A program made the translations under genes and the position numbers. From Rhodamnia argentea (Eukaryota > Streptophyta > Magnoliopsida > Myrtales > Myrtaceae), in the NCBI RefSeq assembly GCF_020921035.1, contig NC_063151.1, forward strand, positions 20,776,934 to 20,840,933: a DNA stretch of 64,000 nt. The letters run 5' to 3'. Below, piece by piece: positions 1 through 11,197 of the stretch; positions within the stretch are counted from its first letter, which is position 1, and each line of letters begins with the position of its first letter. The notes beneath the pieces are model-generated. The model did not search any database. It saw only the letters and a program-made list of their open reading frames with translations, and was not told where the DNA came from.

Positions 1-2615
1 TCTCAGGATCTCATAGGAGCCGAGGCTCAGCGGCGCCCCCTGCGCCTCCACCCCCAGTATCACCGTCTTCCCTCCGCCCTGTTCACCACCACAACCACAA
101 TTCATTAGCTACTCAACATTTTCATAACCATCAAAGCACAACACTGTAGTTTTAGCTTCTTCTTTTCTCTGTAGCCACTGCAGTTTCCGAACATGCAATG
201 CTGCAACACTTTTACCAACGTTGCACCTCATGGGAATCTTGGCCAACTTGAAATTCATGTCCTTGTGATTCAAACTCTTTTTTCTTTTTTTAATGATGCT
301 GTCTCGCATTAAATATGGTTTGCATACTCTTTCTGAATCGTGATTAGCTCTGTTCAACAAGCCATTTATAAAACAAGAGAAAATGAGAGAAGAATTTGAA
401 GAAGATTAAACCTCTCGGCTACTATTGAAGGCGTCTGCCGTCACCGAAGCCAATCCAACGCATTCGAAGCTATAATCTGCACCCCCATTCGTTATTTCTT
501 TAATCACCTGATCACGACGACTTAATTCGCATTAGAATTACAAGCACACTGATCCCTTCATGTTCATTTTCCATCTGCATAAGAACAATGGAAAACTTCA
601 AAGATTGCCACCAACCTCACTAATTGGCTTCTCTCCACAAGCCTCAGGGTTGACGAAATCGGTGACGCCGAACTTCTTTCCTGTCATTAACCCCTCAAAA
701 AAAATCAAATGGGTGTGTTTGATTTCGTAAAATTAATGCATCAACAGAGAATATGAAGCGGGAAATAAATCGAATTACTTTAACCCTTTTCATAAATATA
801 TCTCTAGGAATCATTAACTAATAGAGAGAAGCACTAGCAAAAAAGCGTGACCTAGTTCGAACTTGTCAGGATTCAAGTCCACTCCTACGATCTTCGAAGC
901 TCCTCTCAGCCTTGCGCCTTCTGCTACCTGCAATATTGAAGAATCCGTGAGAGATGGTACTTGGGATGTTCTTTAATCCACTCACTATAAGCAAGAACTT
1001 CGGCGAGCAAGAGATGGGTTCCCGCGTGCCTGAATCTAGAAAGATATGGTTCGCTTTGTACGCGGTATCGTTGTCGAATCTCCATGATTAAGAGGTAATG
1101 TATCGACTTAGGGTGCATGGGAATGGACAAGGGACAAGAAGAACACGTAAAGGTGGGGAGCAGAAATGAGAGATTACCGCAAGTCCGACCACTCCGAGAC
1201 CAAAGATGACGACGGAGGAGCCTTGCTCTACGTCGGCCACCTTCCATGCACCTCCTACTCCTGCAAAATGGGAATTCCAGGGCGGTCAGATCATCTCGAT
1301 ACAGGACGTTGACATCACATTAAGGAAGGACTCGCCTGTGGAAACACCACAACTGAGGAGGCAGGCTCTGTCGAGGGGGATGGGGGAGCTGATCTTGACA
1401 ACGTGCACCACGTCCACCACCGTGTACTCGCTGAAGCTGGACACTCCCAGGAAGTGATGTATGGCCTCCCCATCCTTCACCGCACGGAACCTGCCGGTCC
1501 CATCCCTCTGCATTCCGGGACCGGGAGGCCGGCCCGCGAAGACGGAGCAAGTGTTGCCTTTGGCGGACTTGCAGTCTCTGCACTTCTCGCAGTTGGAACA
1601 GAACACGGGCAACACTGTGTCCCCTGCCTTCACCTCCTCCACCTTGTCACCCACGCTCTCCACCACCCTTCAAATGTTTTCAACAATCGACCCATCATTT
1701 ACAACAGCAGTGAAGGCGCGCCATGTTAATCACGTGAACCAAACAACTTTCATCTTTTTTCTTTCTAATTGCGGGATCGATCGAACTATCTTTTTGCCGG
1801 CCGGACAATAATATGTAAAGACTTCAATTTGGTACACCCGTCTAAGGAAAAAGAACAGGGTATCTGTGCATTTCCTATTAAATTGACCATATGTGCTATC
1901 CATGACTTTTCGAACATAGTCCATGTGACCAGCTATAACATGTTCCCATATCAATAAATTATCAATGTCGAGACTCTCTCTCTCTCTCTCCGTGGAAGGG
2001 AAGAAAAAAGCGACAATCAAGTGCGAAAACAGAGGAGAAAAAAGAAAGCAACAGTTTATGGTTCTGATCAAATTAACGAGATGCAAACGGCTAGTGAGAA
2101 CGTGAAGGGTGACACAAAGAAGAGATCAAGCTTCGTACCCAACGGCTTCGTGACCCAAGATCCTCGGGAAAACAGCAAATGGACCCTGAACAAAACAACG
2201 CAGCACATTGTACCACGGTCATCTTCAAGTTCACATCTTTGTTAATACCTTGTAATCGAACACAAGTATAGTTCATTACAGAGTCCCTCTTCCAAAAAGT
2301 GACGTCGGTGTGGCAAATCGAGGTGCAGACGATCTTGATGCGGACCTCCCACGCCTTGGGCGGGTCCACCTGTATTTCCTCCATCACCAGGGGCTCTCCT
2401 GCTCTTCTGCATACTGCAGCTGCTCGTTTTTTTTTTTTTTTTTCAAACCCAGGAAGGAAAAAGGACGAGATTTTAACCATTCCAGCACACTAAACGTACG
2501 ATAATCGAAGCAAAGAAGAGAAAGAAAAGACAAAAAAACGTAAACATGGGAGTGAAGTATGCGAACCTCTGCATTTTATGGGTTTTCCTGCGGTTTCTGA
2601 TGCACCGGTCTCCAT
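1..2615 (-). CDS. Alcohol dehydrogenase-like protein (zinc-dependent, medium-chain), 3' end outside window
   Basis: A cytosolic zinc alcohol dehydrogenase of the plant ADH-like group, expected to oxidise or reduce alcohols and aldehydes with NAD(H); the substrate is unknown. I assembled nine exons on the minus strand: 2615-2567, 2419-2280, 2185-2139, 1667-1336, 1260-1178, 927-852, 680-616, 507-412 and 78-1. All phases close, giving 322 residues. The start [16 protein letters not shown] fits the family N-terminus. Visible motifs are CHTDVTFW (catalytic zinc Cys), GHEAVG (zinc His and Glu), the structural zinc cluster [25 protein letters not shown] (third catalytic zinc ligand) and the Rossmann loop [15 protein letters not shown], ending at [11 protein letters not shown] and SYEILR. 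About 60 C-terminal residues lie beyond the left edge. The intron at 1335-1261 appears to use a GC donor. No frame break is seen, so the gene looks intact as far as it goes. Confidence 0.9.
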
Positions 2616-4480
2616 GGACGATGAAGTTGGAAGACGAGCCCCTGTTCTCTCGGCTAGTTGAGCCCCCCTGTTCAGGAAGATCAGACGACACCCACTCCGT
2701 TTTCTGATTCCCAACATTTTATCGACTTATCTTTGTTCGGAATTATTTGTTGATTTGACAAAACAAAAATAAAAAAGAACTATTTGTCGATCGTTTTCAG
2801 TATCTAGACATTTAGACCAAAGAAAAAGAAGTATTTAGACACAGAACATCGCGATGGGACAAGTCGACTGTTACAGCAGACCAGACGTTGGTCCCCACAG
2901 AGAATCTCTGGTGGTAGTCAATTTGATCCGTTGCCATTTTGGGGCAATGTTAGTTCTGCCATCCCATCAAATTTGCGTAGCTTTGTGAACATTAATCACG
3001 TTAAAACCACAATCAAATACTAACTACTACGACTGCTTCATAATAATAACATTAGTAATAATAAAGTTGACAATGTTCCACTAAAAAAAAAAAAAAACAG
3101 AAGTTGACGATGTGACAACTACAGCAACAACTACTGCTCCGTCTAAACTAAGGGAAGTTTTTCTTAATAATAACAATAATAAAGTTGACAATGTTAACAA
3201 CTACAACAACAATAACTATTCTTCCATCTAAACTAAGGGAAGTTTTTCTTATTTTCGAGAATAGCGGATGAACAAGCTCTCTCTTCTCTTAAACACGATC
3301 ATAACGGCGAAACTTTTTTTTTCTGGATTTTATCTATTTTATCACTTTGTGGTTCTCTTTTCATAAATCATCTTTACACATTAGATCTCAAGTAGGCTAG
3401 GCTATGCCCGCCAAATTATATGCTAGATGCTTTGATCCGTGTTTCGCTCAGGCATATCCTTTCCATAGTTTTTGAAACGATGAGAATCTAAGTCAAAGGG
3501 AGATCTGACATAAGGAGCTGAGGTTGTTGAACTACAGTAGTCATATCTTTGTAATACAATATAATTTTAGGAGGTCAAAGATTGATTGAAGGGAAAAAAA
3601 GAACGTCAAAACTTCATGTTTCGTAAATCATAGAGATATAGGAAAAAATAAAATCCGGATGAAGTTTTCCTCATATGAAAGCAAAAATAAATGCAGAAAA
3701 TTAAATTTGAGAACTTAGAAAAATACTTCACTGACAATATTATCGGAGACGGTACAATCTCAACTATAGATCCCGCGTGTTTTACATAAAGAACTTATTG
3801 ATTGAGAAATCGTGTGGTAAAAAATAACCGACGGTATTATCGACCGTCCAGGTTAGTGGCTTCCTATTTATTATTTACGAATTGTACTTCGAATCACTAG
3901 GCCAAAGGGCAATCTTTCCGGTCTACTGCGTGGAGGAGTATTATCTATTGGTTAAGAAAAGAAGAAAAAGAAGAAGAAGAACCAACAAAAGCAAGCCTGC
4001 TAACCTATGTGAAAATTGCATCAATGAAAGGAGGATGACAATGAATTGACTTTCTTTTTTTACTTTTATAGAGTGAAAGGGAAACTAATACATTGTTGAA
4101 GGTTTTATCTTTAACTACTACTCGATTCAAATTATAGCATTAGCTAGAGGCCATGCTATTTGTTGATTATTTTGAGATTTCTTTGCAGTGTGAGATAAAA
4201 TGAAAAATTCGTAGCACAAGAGACTAAAACTACATAAAATTTTCAAATAAAAAGCCTAAAGTGGACAATAAGGGTCTCAAGTGGCCAATTTAGTCTCGAA
4301 TAAAGGCCGAACTTCACCAACTAGCCAAATCTTGTCCACCTCCAACGGCATTCTCGCCCAAGTACATTTTCTCTTTATTTTTCTTCCTCTTTCTTTTATT
4401 TTTTTTTTCTTTTGTGATGATCATATGCACAGTGTAGAATTTTATGCAAAAAGAAAGAAGTTTCTGGAATGGATTGATGA
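2616..4480. other. Intergenic, AT-rich, no gene seen
   Basis: The stretch upstream of the ADH-like gene is its presumed promoter. It is AT-rich and has no open reading frame with family resemblance. Around 3040-3251 there are AAT-type simple repeats and an imperfect direct duplication of about 65 bases (3103-3166 and 3184-3251) ending in the shared string ctaagggaagtttttctta. Around 4260-4320 a short piece resembles the 'gggtctcaagtg' arm of the foldback elements at 19 kb. Confidence 0.5.
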
Positions 4481-4499
4481 TCTTTCTTAGAGCATCATC

Positions 4500-4690
4500 C
4501 CGTATTTATATTAATAGGAGAATCAATCACGTACAATAAAATCCCTAACAATGTGACAATCAAATTCCTCAAAATATGAAATCCCATTAACTAGCCCACT
4601 AATCATGGAATTTATGATATTCCATCAATTAGCCCACTAATTGTGGATCTAATTCTAGAACAAATATTACAACACCCCCCCTCAAGTTGG
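4500..4690 (-). mobile_element. Copia-like LTR end with adjacent polypurine tract (fragment)
   Basis: Read on the minus strand, aacttgagggggggtgttg around 4672-4690 looks like a polypurine tract followed by an LTR start (TGTTG). Further in is a TATAAATA promoter-like box near 4503-4510. This arrangement is typical of the 3' end of a Ty1-copia retrotransposon. No coding region for reverse transcriptase, RNase H or integrase is recognisable on either side, so this is at most a solo LTR or a truncated end. The family name is an inference from structure. Confidence 0.4.
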
Positions 4691-5217
4691 CGCATGGATG
4701 TCGCACATGAACTAAACTAAATGCAAACTGAAAGATGAATTCTCTATCTCTCCCTTACTATCTTTCTCTTTATCCCAAATCGAATTGCAAAAGAAAGTGG
4801 AAGCATTCTAACCAAGTACAGAGAATCCACCCCGCGCAGCGCCTACCACCGAGCGATCCACCAAATTCTTCGCGACGGAATCAATGAAAGAATCGATGGG
4901 ATCGCATCGGCCACGCAGCTAGATCACGCTACCATGTCGAATAGTCCAGCAAAAGACAAATTTTGCAAGTGAGCAGGAAAAGGATGGACAAGAAATTATC
5001 AATTTCAGATGGGGATCGCACTGCTTGAGGTCCCGGCCGAAGACCTTCACCCTCGAGCCGTTGCTGCTACTCAAGTGCGTTGCAATAACTTGGAGATTCA
5101 ACTTGACATAGGTCGATGATTGCGGTGCATAATTGCGGATGCATTACAATGATTTGAAGAAGTTGATACGGAAGGATAATTGGATTAAGGAGAAGCAAAT
5201 CTATTATTGGAGCTCAC

Positions 5218-5450
5218 GTGAGGGGGAGATTGTTAGGATATGCACGTGTGAGTTATGTTAGATAAGTCTCGCATCAAGAAATTGATGTGGTCTTGAACTT
5301 GACCCATAACTCATTGGCTTGAACTTTTGAATGAAGTTGGGTCCAACTAGATATGTTGACGAGATCGGACTTGAGTTCCCTCTTGGCGATCTCTCCGGGT
5401 GAAGGTATCGGACTTCTGTTGTTCACTTCAATAAATGGTATCAAAATCGA
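5218..5450 (+). mobile_element. TRIM-like short LTR with polypurine tract and Met-tRNA primer site
   Basis: A purine run, gtgagggggagat, at about 5219-5231 is followed directly by TGTTAGGATATGCACG, which has the look of an LTR start. About 205 bases later the sequence ends in a TTCA string and is followed by tggtatcaaaatcgatgg (about 5438), close to the primer-binding site complementary to initiator Met-tRNA (TGGTATCAGAGC). An LTR this short with no coding flank fits a terminal-repeat retrotransposon in miniature. The exact ends are not certain. Confidence 0.45.
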
Positions 5451-5579
5451 TGGTTGATTGGTAGCCCATACCCAATATGCATCGGTGTTTGGTGAATCTC
5501 CCCCTTACACATCGGGTCCTAGATAGGAGGAGCAACAACCTATATCTCTCCCTTGTAACTGTTGGGTCCAGATTTGTTG

Positions 5580-5700
5580 ATACATTGGGCTTTGATACCA
5601 ATGTTAAGTCTCATTCAAAAAGCTAACTCAAAGGATTATGCTTTTCTTCACACTTATAAACCGATCAAGCGACTTGGTCATCACAATTGTCTCGCCCACA
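5580..5700 (-). mobile_element. Second TRIM-like LTR end in opposite orientation
   Basis: The string gggctttgataccaa at about 5587-5601 is the reverse complement of a TTGGTATCAAAGCCC primer-binding site. On the minus strand it directly follows an LTR-like end (gaatgagacttaaca). This LTR differs from the one at 5231-5430, so the two are not a pair of the same element; they face each other with about 150 bases between the primer sites. Confidence 0.4.
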
Positions 5701-5950
5701 TTTGGGTGAGGGCTTCACAACCATGGCCTAGTGGCCGGCGAGCTCCAGCAACCCTCATCGGCACAATGGTAACAAAAAAAAAAAAGAGGAAAAGAAATAA
5801 AAATAAAAATAATAATTAATAAAATATCATTAAGAAATCTTAAATACAAAATGTTTAAGATTCAATTGGCAAAAAAAAAAGGGTTATGACTGAATTGGTA
5901 CAATTACAATATATTTATGACTTTTTTGGTAATTTTTTCAATTCTGGCCC
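5690..5950. mobile_element. Truncated foldback element (right half)
   Basis: A GC-rich segment (about 5695-5765, containing ggcctagtggccggcgagc) is followed by an A-rich tract and then a right arm with phrases such as gactgaattggtac and atatatttatgacttttttgg. These phrases are nearly the same as the right arm of the complete element at 57511-58165. The left arm is absent, so this copy is truncated or overwritten by the neighbouring LTR piece. Confidence 0.5.
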
Positions 5951-8180
5951 GATGTCAATGAAGGTAATCTCACATTACGTAAATTATTATCTGAATAACG
6001 AACGAAACATAATACGTTGTTCCAAAATAAGATTTAACTAATGCAAGAATGGTGTTTGAAATATTATTTTCTCTAAAATACTTTTTCCAAGTAGCATCTG
6101 AATATATTTCATTCAAGGTAACTTCCTATGCAACTCAATAAAAGCATTGATTTGTGAGTCGCGAGTCCCTAATGCTCCGTTGGCGTGATGTTTAGGGATC
6201 GAGAGCCTTCGGTAATCTCTTACATCTTATGGAAGAAGATCCATTTGGGCCGGGACCTTTTTCCCCAACCCGACTCAACCCGAAAAGCAGTTTCGAGTCT
6301 AATTCTATTCGATTCACGCATCGATTTGATCCGTCTTCTATTGTTAGTCACAATTCAGCAAGTTCTATTTCGACGCGAGGAAGCTGTAGGTCCTCTCTCG
6401 GGTTGAAATCATGTCCGGACGAGGACTTGTTTCGCATGGACCGAATTGATCGCGACTATCAATTACACGAGTGATGGTTGCGTCTGCATTAGGTCCGACC
6501 CGGATCCCTGCTTTGAGAGCAACTTCTTGCAACGATTATACGAACGCGACACCAGATGACTAGGGTTCTCCAAGAGCCATGTCTACGGAATCGGAGCCCA
6601 TGAGATTGAAGTCCTCTCTCGTTCCAAGCTAAACAAAATGCACGTAAAGAAATCAAGTTTTCTTATGGGCCATCATGACCGGTATTTCTTGAAACCTCTT
6701 CATAGAACGAAGCCCAGTAGGCCAATACTTGTTTATCATAATACTCACGTGATTGATCATTCAAGTAATTAATTGCGGGGGTTGATTAATCATTTCCCCC
6801 CATGCTTTACCTAATATCAGATGATTTAATTAGTTAAAAACGTTGGCAGCGTGCACGCTCACGTTAACCACCTTGCGGGACTTGAGCCATCCGCTCAACA
6901 AGCTTTCGTATCTTGCATTGTGATGCGACATATCCCGACCTAATTAGTTCGAAGTATTGCCCGCATTAATCTATTCCTTGACGAGTCTTACAAAATTTTG
7001 TTCTATTTGGCGTAAGTGTGATCGCTGTCCGGCAAACGGTTTCTCGAAAAATCGCATGTCTTCAAGTACGCATTCGATACCAAAGTTCATAATACACAAA
7101 AATATTGAAAGACTGATAATTGCCACATGCACACAAGCGATTAGTGAGAGGGCAAGATTGGACTTAAAACAACTCTGATCCGAAATTTCTATGTCCGGCG
7201 ATAAACTCGCTTCTATGCTAATTAATTACCTCATCAAAACTCAGAGAGTTTATAAGCCGGTAAGGCTGTCTGTCTTCCCCGATGAATGTCTGAGTTCAAG
7301 ATACCACGCCCGGGTCCTCTATCGGGTCGCTCTGAAGAACACGAACTTGCGGTTTTCAATTGTTACTCAATGTGCCCGAAACGGGGCGCGAGACCACTGA
7401 AAACCTGAGCAAAAGCTCGACTACGACATTCAAACGTTATTGCAGTCAACACGTGTTTTTACCAAACGCCTTTTCCTTGCTAGGATTACAGGGAACATGT
7501 TTTGCTGAGCTCTGTCTCGACCTTTCGGACCAGAAAAATGTTCCCAAGAAGGGTTGACTTTTTCGTTCAGTCCCGGCCAACGGCGTTGTTGACTGACAGG
7601 ACACTTTCCGACCGGAAAAACATTTCTATCGTCCCTCAATTCTTTCTGTCTTTCGACAAAAAAAAAAAAATCTAAATAAAAAATTATCTTAATTTGAAGT
7701 TATACTTCTTGAACGGAGCTGTATTTCGATTGACGAGGTGAATGTTATGTTATTTCGACTAAAAAAAATTCTTACTGTCCATTTGAACCAAAAAATAAAA
7801 AAAGAAAAAATCTTTCTGTCCAAACAAGCTGATAGGACAGTTGACGTGGCTAATGATGTTGACGCGTACGATACAACACGTCGGCAAGACGTAACGATGA
7901 TGCTTTTGCCACTAAAGAACGACGCCATTCCTTTTGCTGGACAGAAAGCTTGACCGTAAATATTTTTGTAGTTCATGCATCATTTCAAGGTCAGTCTGAA
8001 AACTGGGGCGTCTTTATCCTGGGAATATAGCTAGTTCATGCATTCATTCTTCCTCAGGTTTTGGCAAGACGAGAAATTTCATCATCATATAAATCCCAAC
8101 ATCATGTATGTAATATAACCCATGACTATACAAGCCGAGCAATGTAGGATTTGAAATTTTTTTTTTTTTAACTAAGTCAT
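5950..8180. other. Intergenic, no recognised gene
   Basis: Short open frames exist here, but none resembles a known family or shows splice-linked coding exons that I can follow. The composition is mixed, with slightly higher GC between 6200 and 7600. I see no tRNA, no clear transposon end and no simple repeat of note. Confidence 0.4.
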
Positions 8181-8197
8181 CATGTCTAGTATTGGAA

Positions 8198-8322
8198 TTG
8201 TCCTACATCGATTGTGGAAGAAGCTGGTAGTCAATGTATAAGTGCGAGAAAATATATCACCGTTTGAGGTAGCTTTTGAGATGAGAGAGGTCAAAAATCA
8301 TTCAATGTTGATATCAAAGTCT
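8198..8322 (+). mobile_element. TRIM-like LTR remnant
   Basis: The segment begins tgtcctacatcgattgtgg and runs through agtcaatgtataagtgcgag and gaggtagcttttgagatgag to cattcaatgttgatatcaaa. This matches, from memory, the short LTR of a widespread plant TRIM type (TGTCCCACATCGG, then a short transcribed region, then a TGATATCAAAGC primer site). The primer-site-like string at about 8309-8322 supports the direction. No partner LTR was found downstream. Confidence 0.5.
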
Positions 8323-8329
8323 ACTTACT

Positions 8330-8790
8330 GTAAAGCGTGCAGAAGATGACAATTTCGTAAATAGCACCGGAATAGTACGTGATGGTGCAAATTGCTATCA
8401 AGCGTGCAAAAGATAATTCTTGAATTTCTCTCCACGATGTTACTTTTCTTGTTCTCTTCATTTCCCACCTTATTCATAGAAAAGTATGAATGTCCTCCCA
8501 TATTCAATGGATTAACCTACCAAAAAACGGCATATGCAGAACCAATACGTGCAAAGAACGTATCATATCAAGCAAATTAAGTCAATTGCACCAAAGTATT
8601 GTATGTATCAAAAGCAAATATAAGGCCCATTTTGGTATCCAAGAAGAGAGAATGATTTTGATAACGATTGTTTTAATGTAATGATTGAAGTTCGGATTTC
8701 GTTGAACCAGCAAAGAAAGTACTAATCCGTGACTAGCTACTGAAACATAACTGAATGGAATTGTTACTTTCATCGAACACCATTTTTTTT
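8330..8790. other. Intergenic, nothing recognised
   Basis: AT-rich sequence between the TRIM-like LTR and the organelle-like segment. No gene-like frame is supported. Confidence 0.4.
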
Positions 8791-8953
8791 AGATAGAAAG
8801 GTGTTCCGACTCTATTGGATTAAATCAACACTTATGTCTTCTACTAGTCTATGGAGTCTCCTACGGAGTCGCGCCCTTTTAATATGATGAGAAGAAGAGG
8901 GGCCGCCCTCTTTTCTTTTCCGCACCAATCCTTTACTAGTACATATTTTTTGG

Positions 8954-8971
8954 GGGTGTATAGCTCAGTTG
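8954..8971 (+). pseudogene. 5' fragment of mitochondrial-type trnK
   Basis: Eighteen bases match the acceptor and D-arm start of plant mitochondrial tRNA-Lys. The anticodon arm and everything after it are missing. It cannot be functional and serves only as a marker of organelle origin. Confidence 0.45.
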
Positions 8972-9294
8972 ATTTTCCCTACAATGTTGTCCAATGTCCA
9001 AGCTTAACTCCTTCGGTCATGCCTTAGCCGAAGGTACTCGACATTCCGGATTCCGGATTGAGCTTATTTCGATTTCAGTAATCGGTCTCGAAAATAAACC
9101 ACCAACTGTTGGAGTGAGCGATCCGAGGGTGAGTTTCAACAAGAATACCGAAAAAACTTAATTTAGCTCTGCGTAAGATAGCTAGGATGCCGGTTTCGAT
9201 CTCAAAGTCTATGATTGATGAGAGTAGGGGGTCAAGTGAAGTCAGAATCTGATCTTGCTCTCTTCTATTGCAGCATTAGAGGAGTGGGTTGTTC

Positions 9295-9331
<37 letters not shown>
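9295..9331 (+). repeat. TAG trinucleotide microsatellite
   Basis: About twelve perfect copies of TAG lie in the organelle-like segment. A good length-polymorphism candidate; no function is implied. Confidence 0.95.
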
Positions 9332-9934
9332 TAATCAGCGGATTCACATCTCTTACAACCGACACAGTCCTCCGTTCTTGGAGCAGAAGCAATTTTCTTA
9401 GCTTTACATCCATCCCATGGTATCATTTCTAATACATTCGACAGTGAATCAGATAGATAGGTAATTGTTCCATTAGGAGCCCTTGTCTTATAGAAGTAAC
9501 TGGTGGGTCTCCTTGAATAACGAAGTCTAAGATAAAGAAAGAAAGGTAAGGCAGGCTTCTAGTTGCTTGAATGAATGGAGGGCCGATCGACCTTGGTTTT
9601 CACGAGTGTTGGGGGGTCCTGGAGTGCCTGTCAAGGCGGTTTTCACTCCTTTCAACTAACATTGGGCTAACTGACAACTTCATTCATGTTCACTGTGTGA
9701 AAGCTATGACATATTAGCTACACTCTCCGCCTCCTTCCGTATCGTATTATAGTGAAATGGCTGCATTTAGCTTTAAAGCCAAGATAAGCAAGATAAGCCA
9801 AGAGGTGAGACCTTTCTCTTTTCCATTGCAATTTTTTTTTATCCGTCAGGTTCAATTCCGCATCCGTAATACTAGCGTCACCACCTCCCAAATCCCTTCA
9901 TCAGTAGGGCTACATGCCTATTACCATTTTTTCG

Positions 9935-10470
9935 GTTCAATACCCAAAAAAATCCTAACTTTAGCATCTGTTCCAATTACTTTTTTGTCTTATAAAAGAA
10001 TTCGAATTTTTACTTTTGTCCCAACTCTATCGGCCTAATACCCAAAAAAATCTCAACTTTAACGTCTATCCTAATTATATCCAATTTTTTTTATCTCATA
10101 AAAACTCATGACTTTTACTTTTGTCATAATTTTACTACCATTAGCCTTCTGTCCATATTCACTATTAGTTAAACCTCATGTTTTCGAATTTCGAAGATTC
10201 ATTGAAAAGTTCGGCAAGAAAATTCGAGCTCGTAGGATTAAGTAATAGTGATTATAGACGTAAGGTTGATGATGGTAGAATTGAGATAAAAGTAAAAGTT
10301 TTAGTTTTTTATGGGATAATTGGAATGAATGCTAAAGTTTGGAATTGTTTTTGGTATTAGGCTAGTAGAATTGACAAAAATAAAAGTTTGGTGTTTTTTA
10401 TGAGATAAAAAATATTTTGAATATAATTAGAATAAATGTTAAAGTTGGGGATTTTTTTTTTTTTTTTTAA
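9935..10470. mobile_element. Foldback (inverted-repeat) element with internal subrepeats
   Basis: The left half (about 9935-10150) contains two tandem versions of a roughly 100-base unit built around acccaaaaaaatc, aactttaacgtctatcc and acttttgtc. The right half (about 10255-10470) reads as its reverse complement (gataaaagtaaaag, ggaatgaatgctaaagtt, aataaatgttaaagttgggg). The whole could fold into a long imperfect hairpin. It has no coding capacity and is probably a non-autonomous DNA transposon. Confidence 0.6.
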
Positions 10471-10479
10471 AGTAGTAGG

Positions 10480-11197
10480 CCTATTTTATCGTTGCATTTG
10501 CCGGGCAGTTTTCTGCCGGAAATGGAGAAACCATTCTGATGTCGTAGGATCACTTGGGCTTTTTAACGTTGGAAACGACCCCAAAACGAGGAATTGATGG
10601 GGGCAATGGTGTCCGTTGAGACTTCAAGAGCGAAAAAGATGAAAAGGAGCTTTAATGGCTTTGACTGGTCAAACATTCCGTAATCATTTTGTGTGTGTTT
10701 GTGTGTGGTGGGGTCCAGCCTGCCAAGTTTCTCCCACGAGAGAACAGAGAGAGCATTTAACGTCGTTGTTAACGTAAATCTTCACTTCCACTTCCACCAC
10801 CACATAAAAAAAAAAAAAGGTTGAAGAAAAAGTTTTATGGACAGAGACAAGATCCTTCTTTTTCTTCAAAGGTCGATGGTAATGTAATGGTAGTAAATAG
10901 TCTTCAATCTTCATCCAGAAATCCTGCTTCGGTGACGATAAAGCCATTCAACCCTATCCTCCTCCTGCTCCTCCTTAGTCCTGACTCCTGAGCTTTTCAA
11001 ATATTATTTTGATTATTGCTGCTATCGTCTTCGTCGTCGTCGTCGTCGTCTTCGTTTTCCTTCGACAGTCATCTCTGTCCTCTGCCACATCTCTCGAGGA
11101 GGTGGCAGTGGGTGTCATCCTTTTATCGTTTTCATCTTCTTTGGGGATGATATGTATCTGATCACTGAGATCTAGAGAGAGAGAGAGAGAGAGAGAG
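10480..11197 (+). promoter_or_regulatory. Upstream region and leader of the VQ9-like gene
   Basis: No other gene lies in this stretch. A GTC/TCG trinucleotide run (about 11030-11050) and an AG run (about 11174-11197) fall in the probable 5' leader. The AG run ends directly against the ATG at 11198. I could not pick a convincing TATA box. Confidence 0.4.

Larger units (their letters stand above)
8800..9755. other. Probable mitochondrial DNA insertion (NUMT)
   Basis: The texture changes sharply here: GC rises, poly-A/T runs disappear, and phrases typical of plant mitochondrial spacer DNA appear, such as cttcggtcatgccttagccg, gagggccgatcgaccttgg and gtcaaggcggttttcactcc. The string gggtgtatagctcagttg (8954-8971) equals the first 18 bases of plant mitochondrial trnK-UUU, after which the match stops. 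The origin is inferred from these resemblances. A TAG microsatellite (9295-9331) lies inside. Confidence 0.5.

Noticed and set aside
5950-7640. Possible old gene in the higher-GC stretch
   Set aside because: No frame shows a motif and there is no splice-consistent series of exons.
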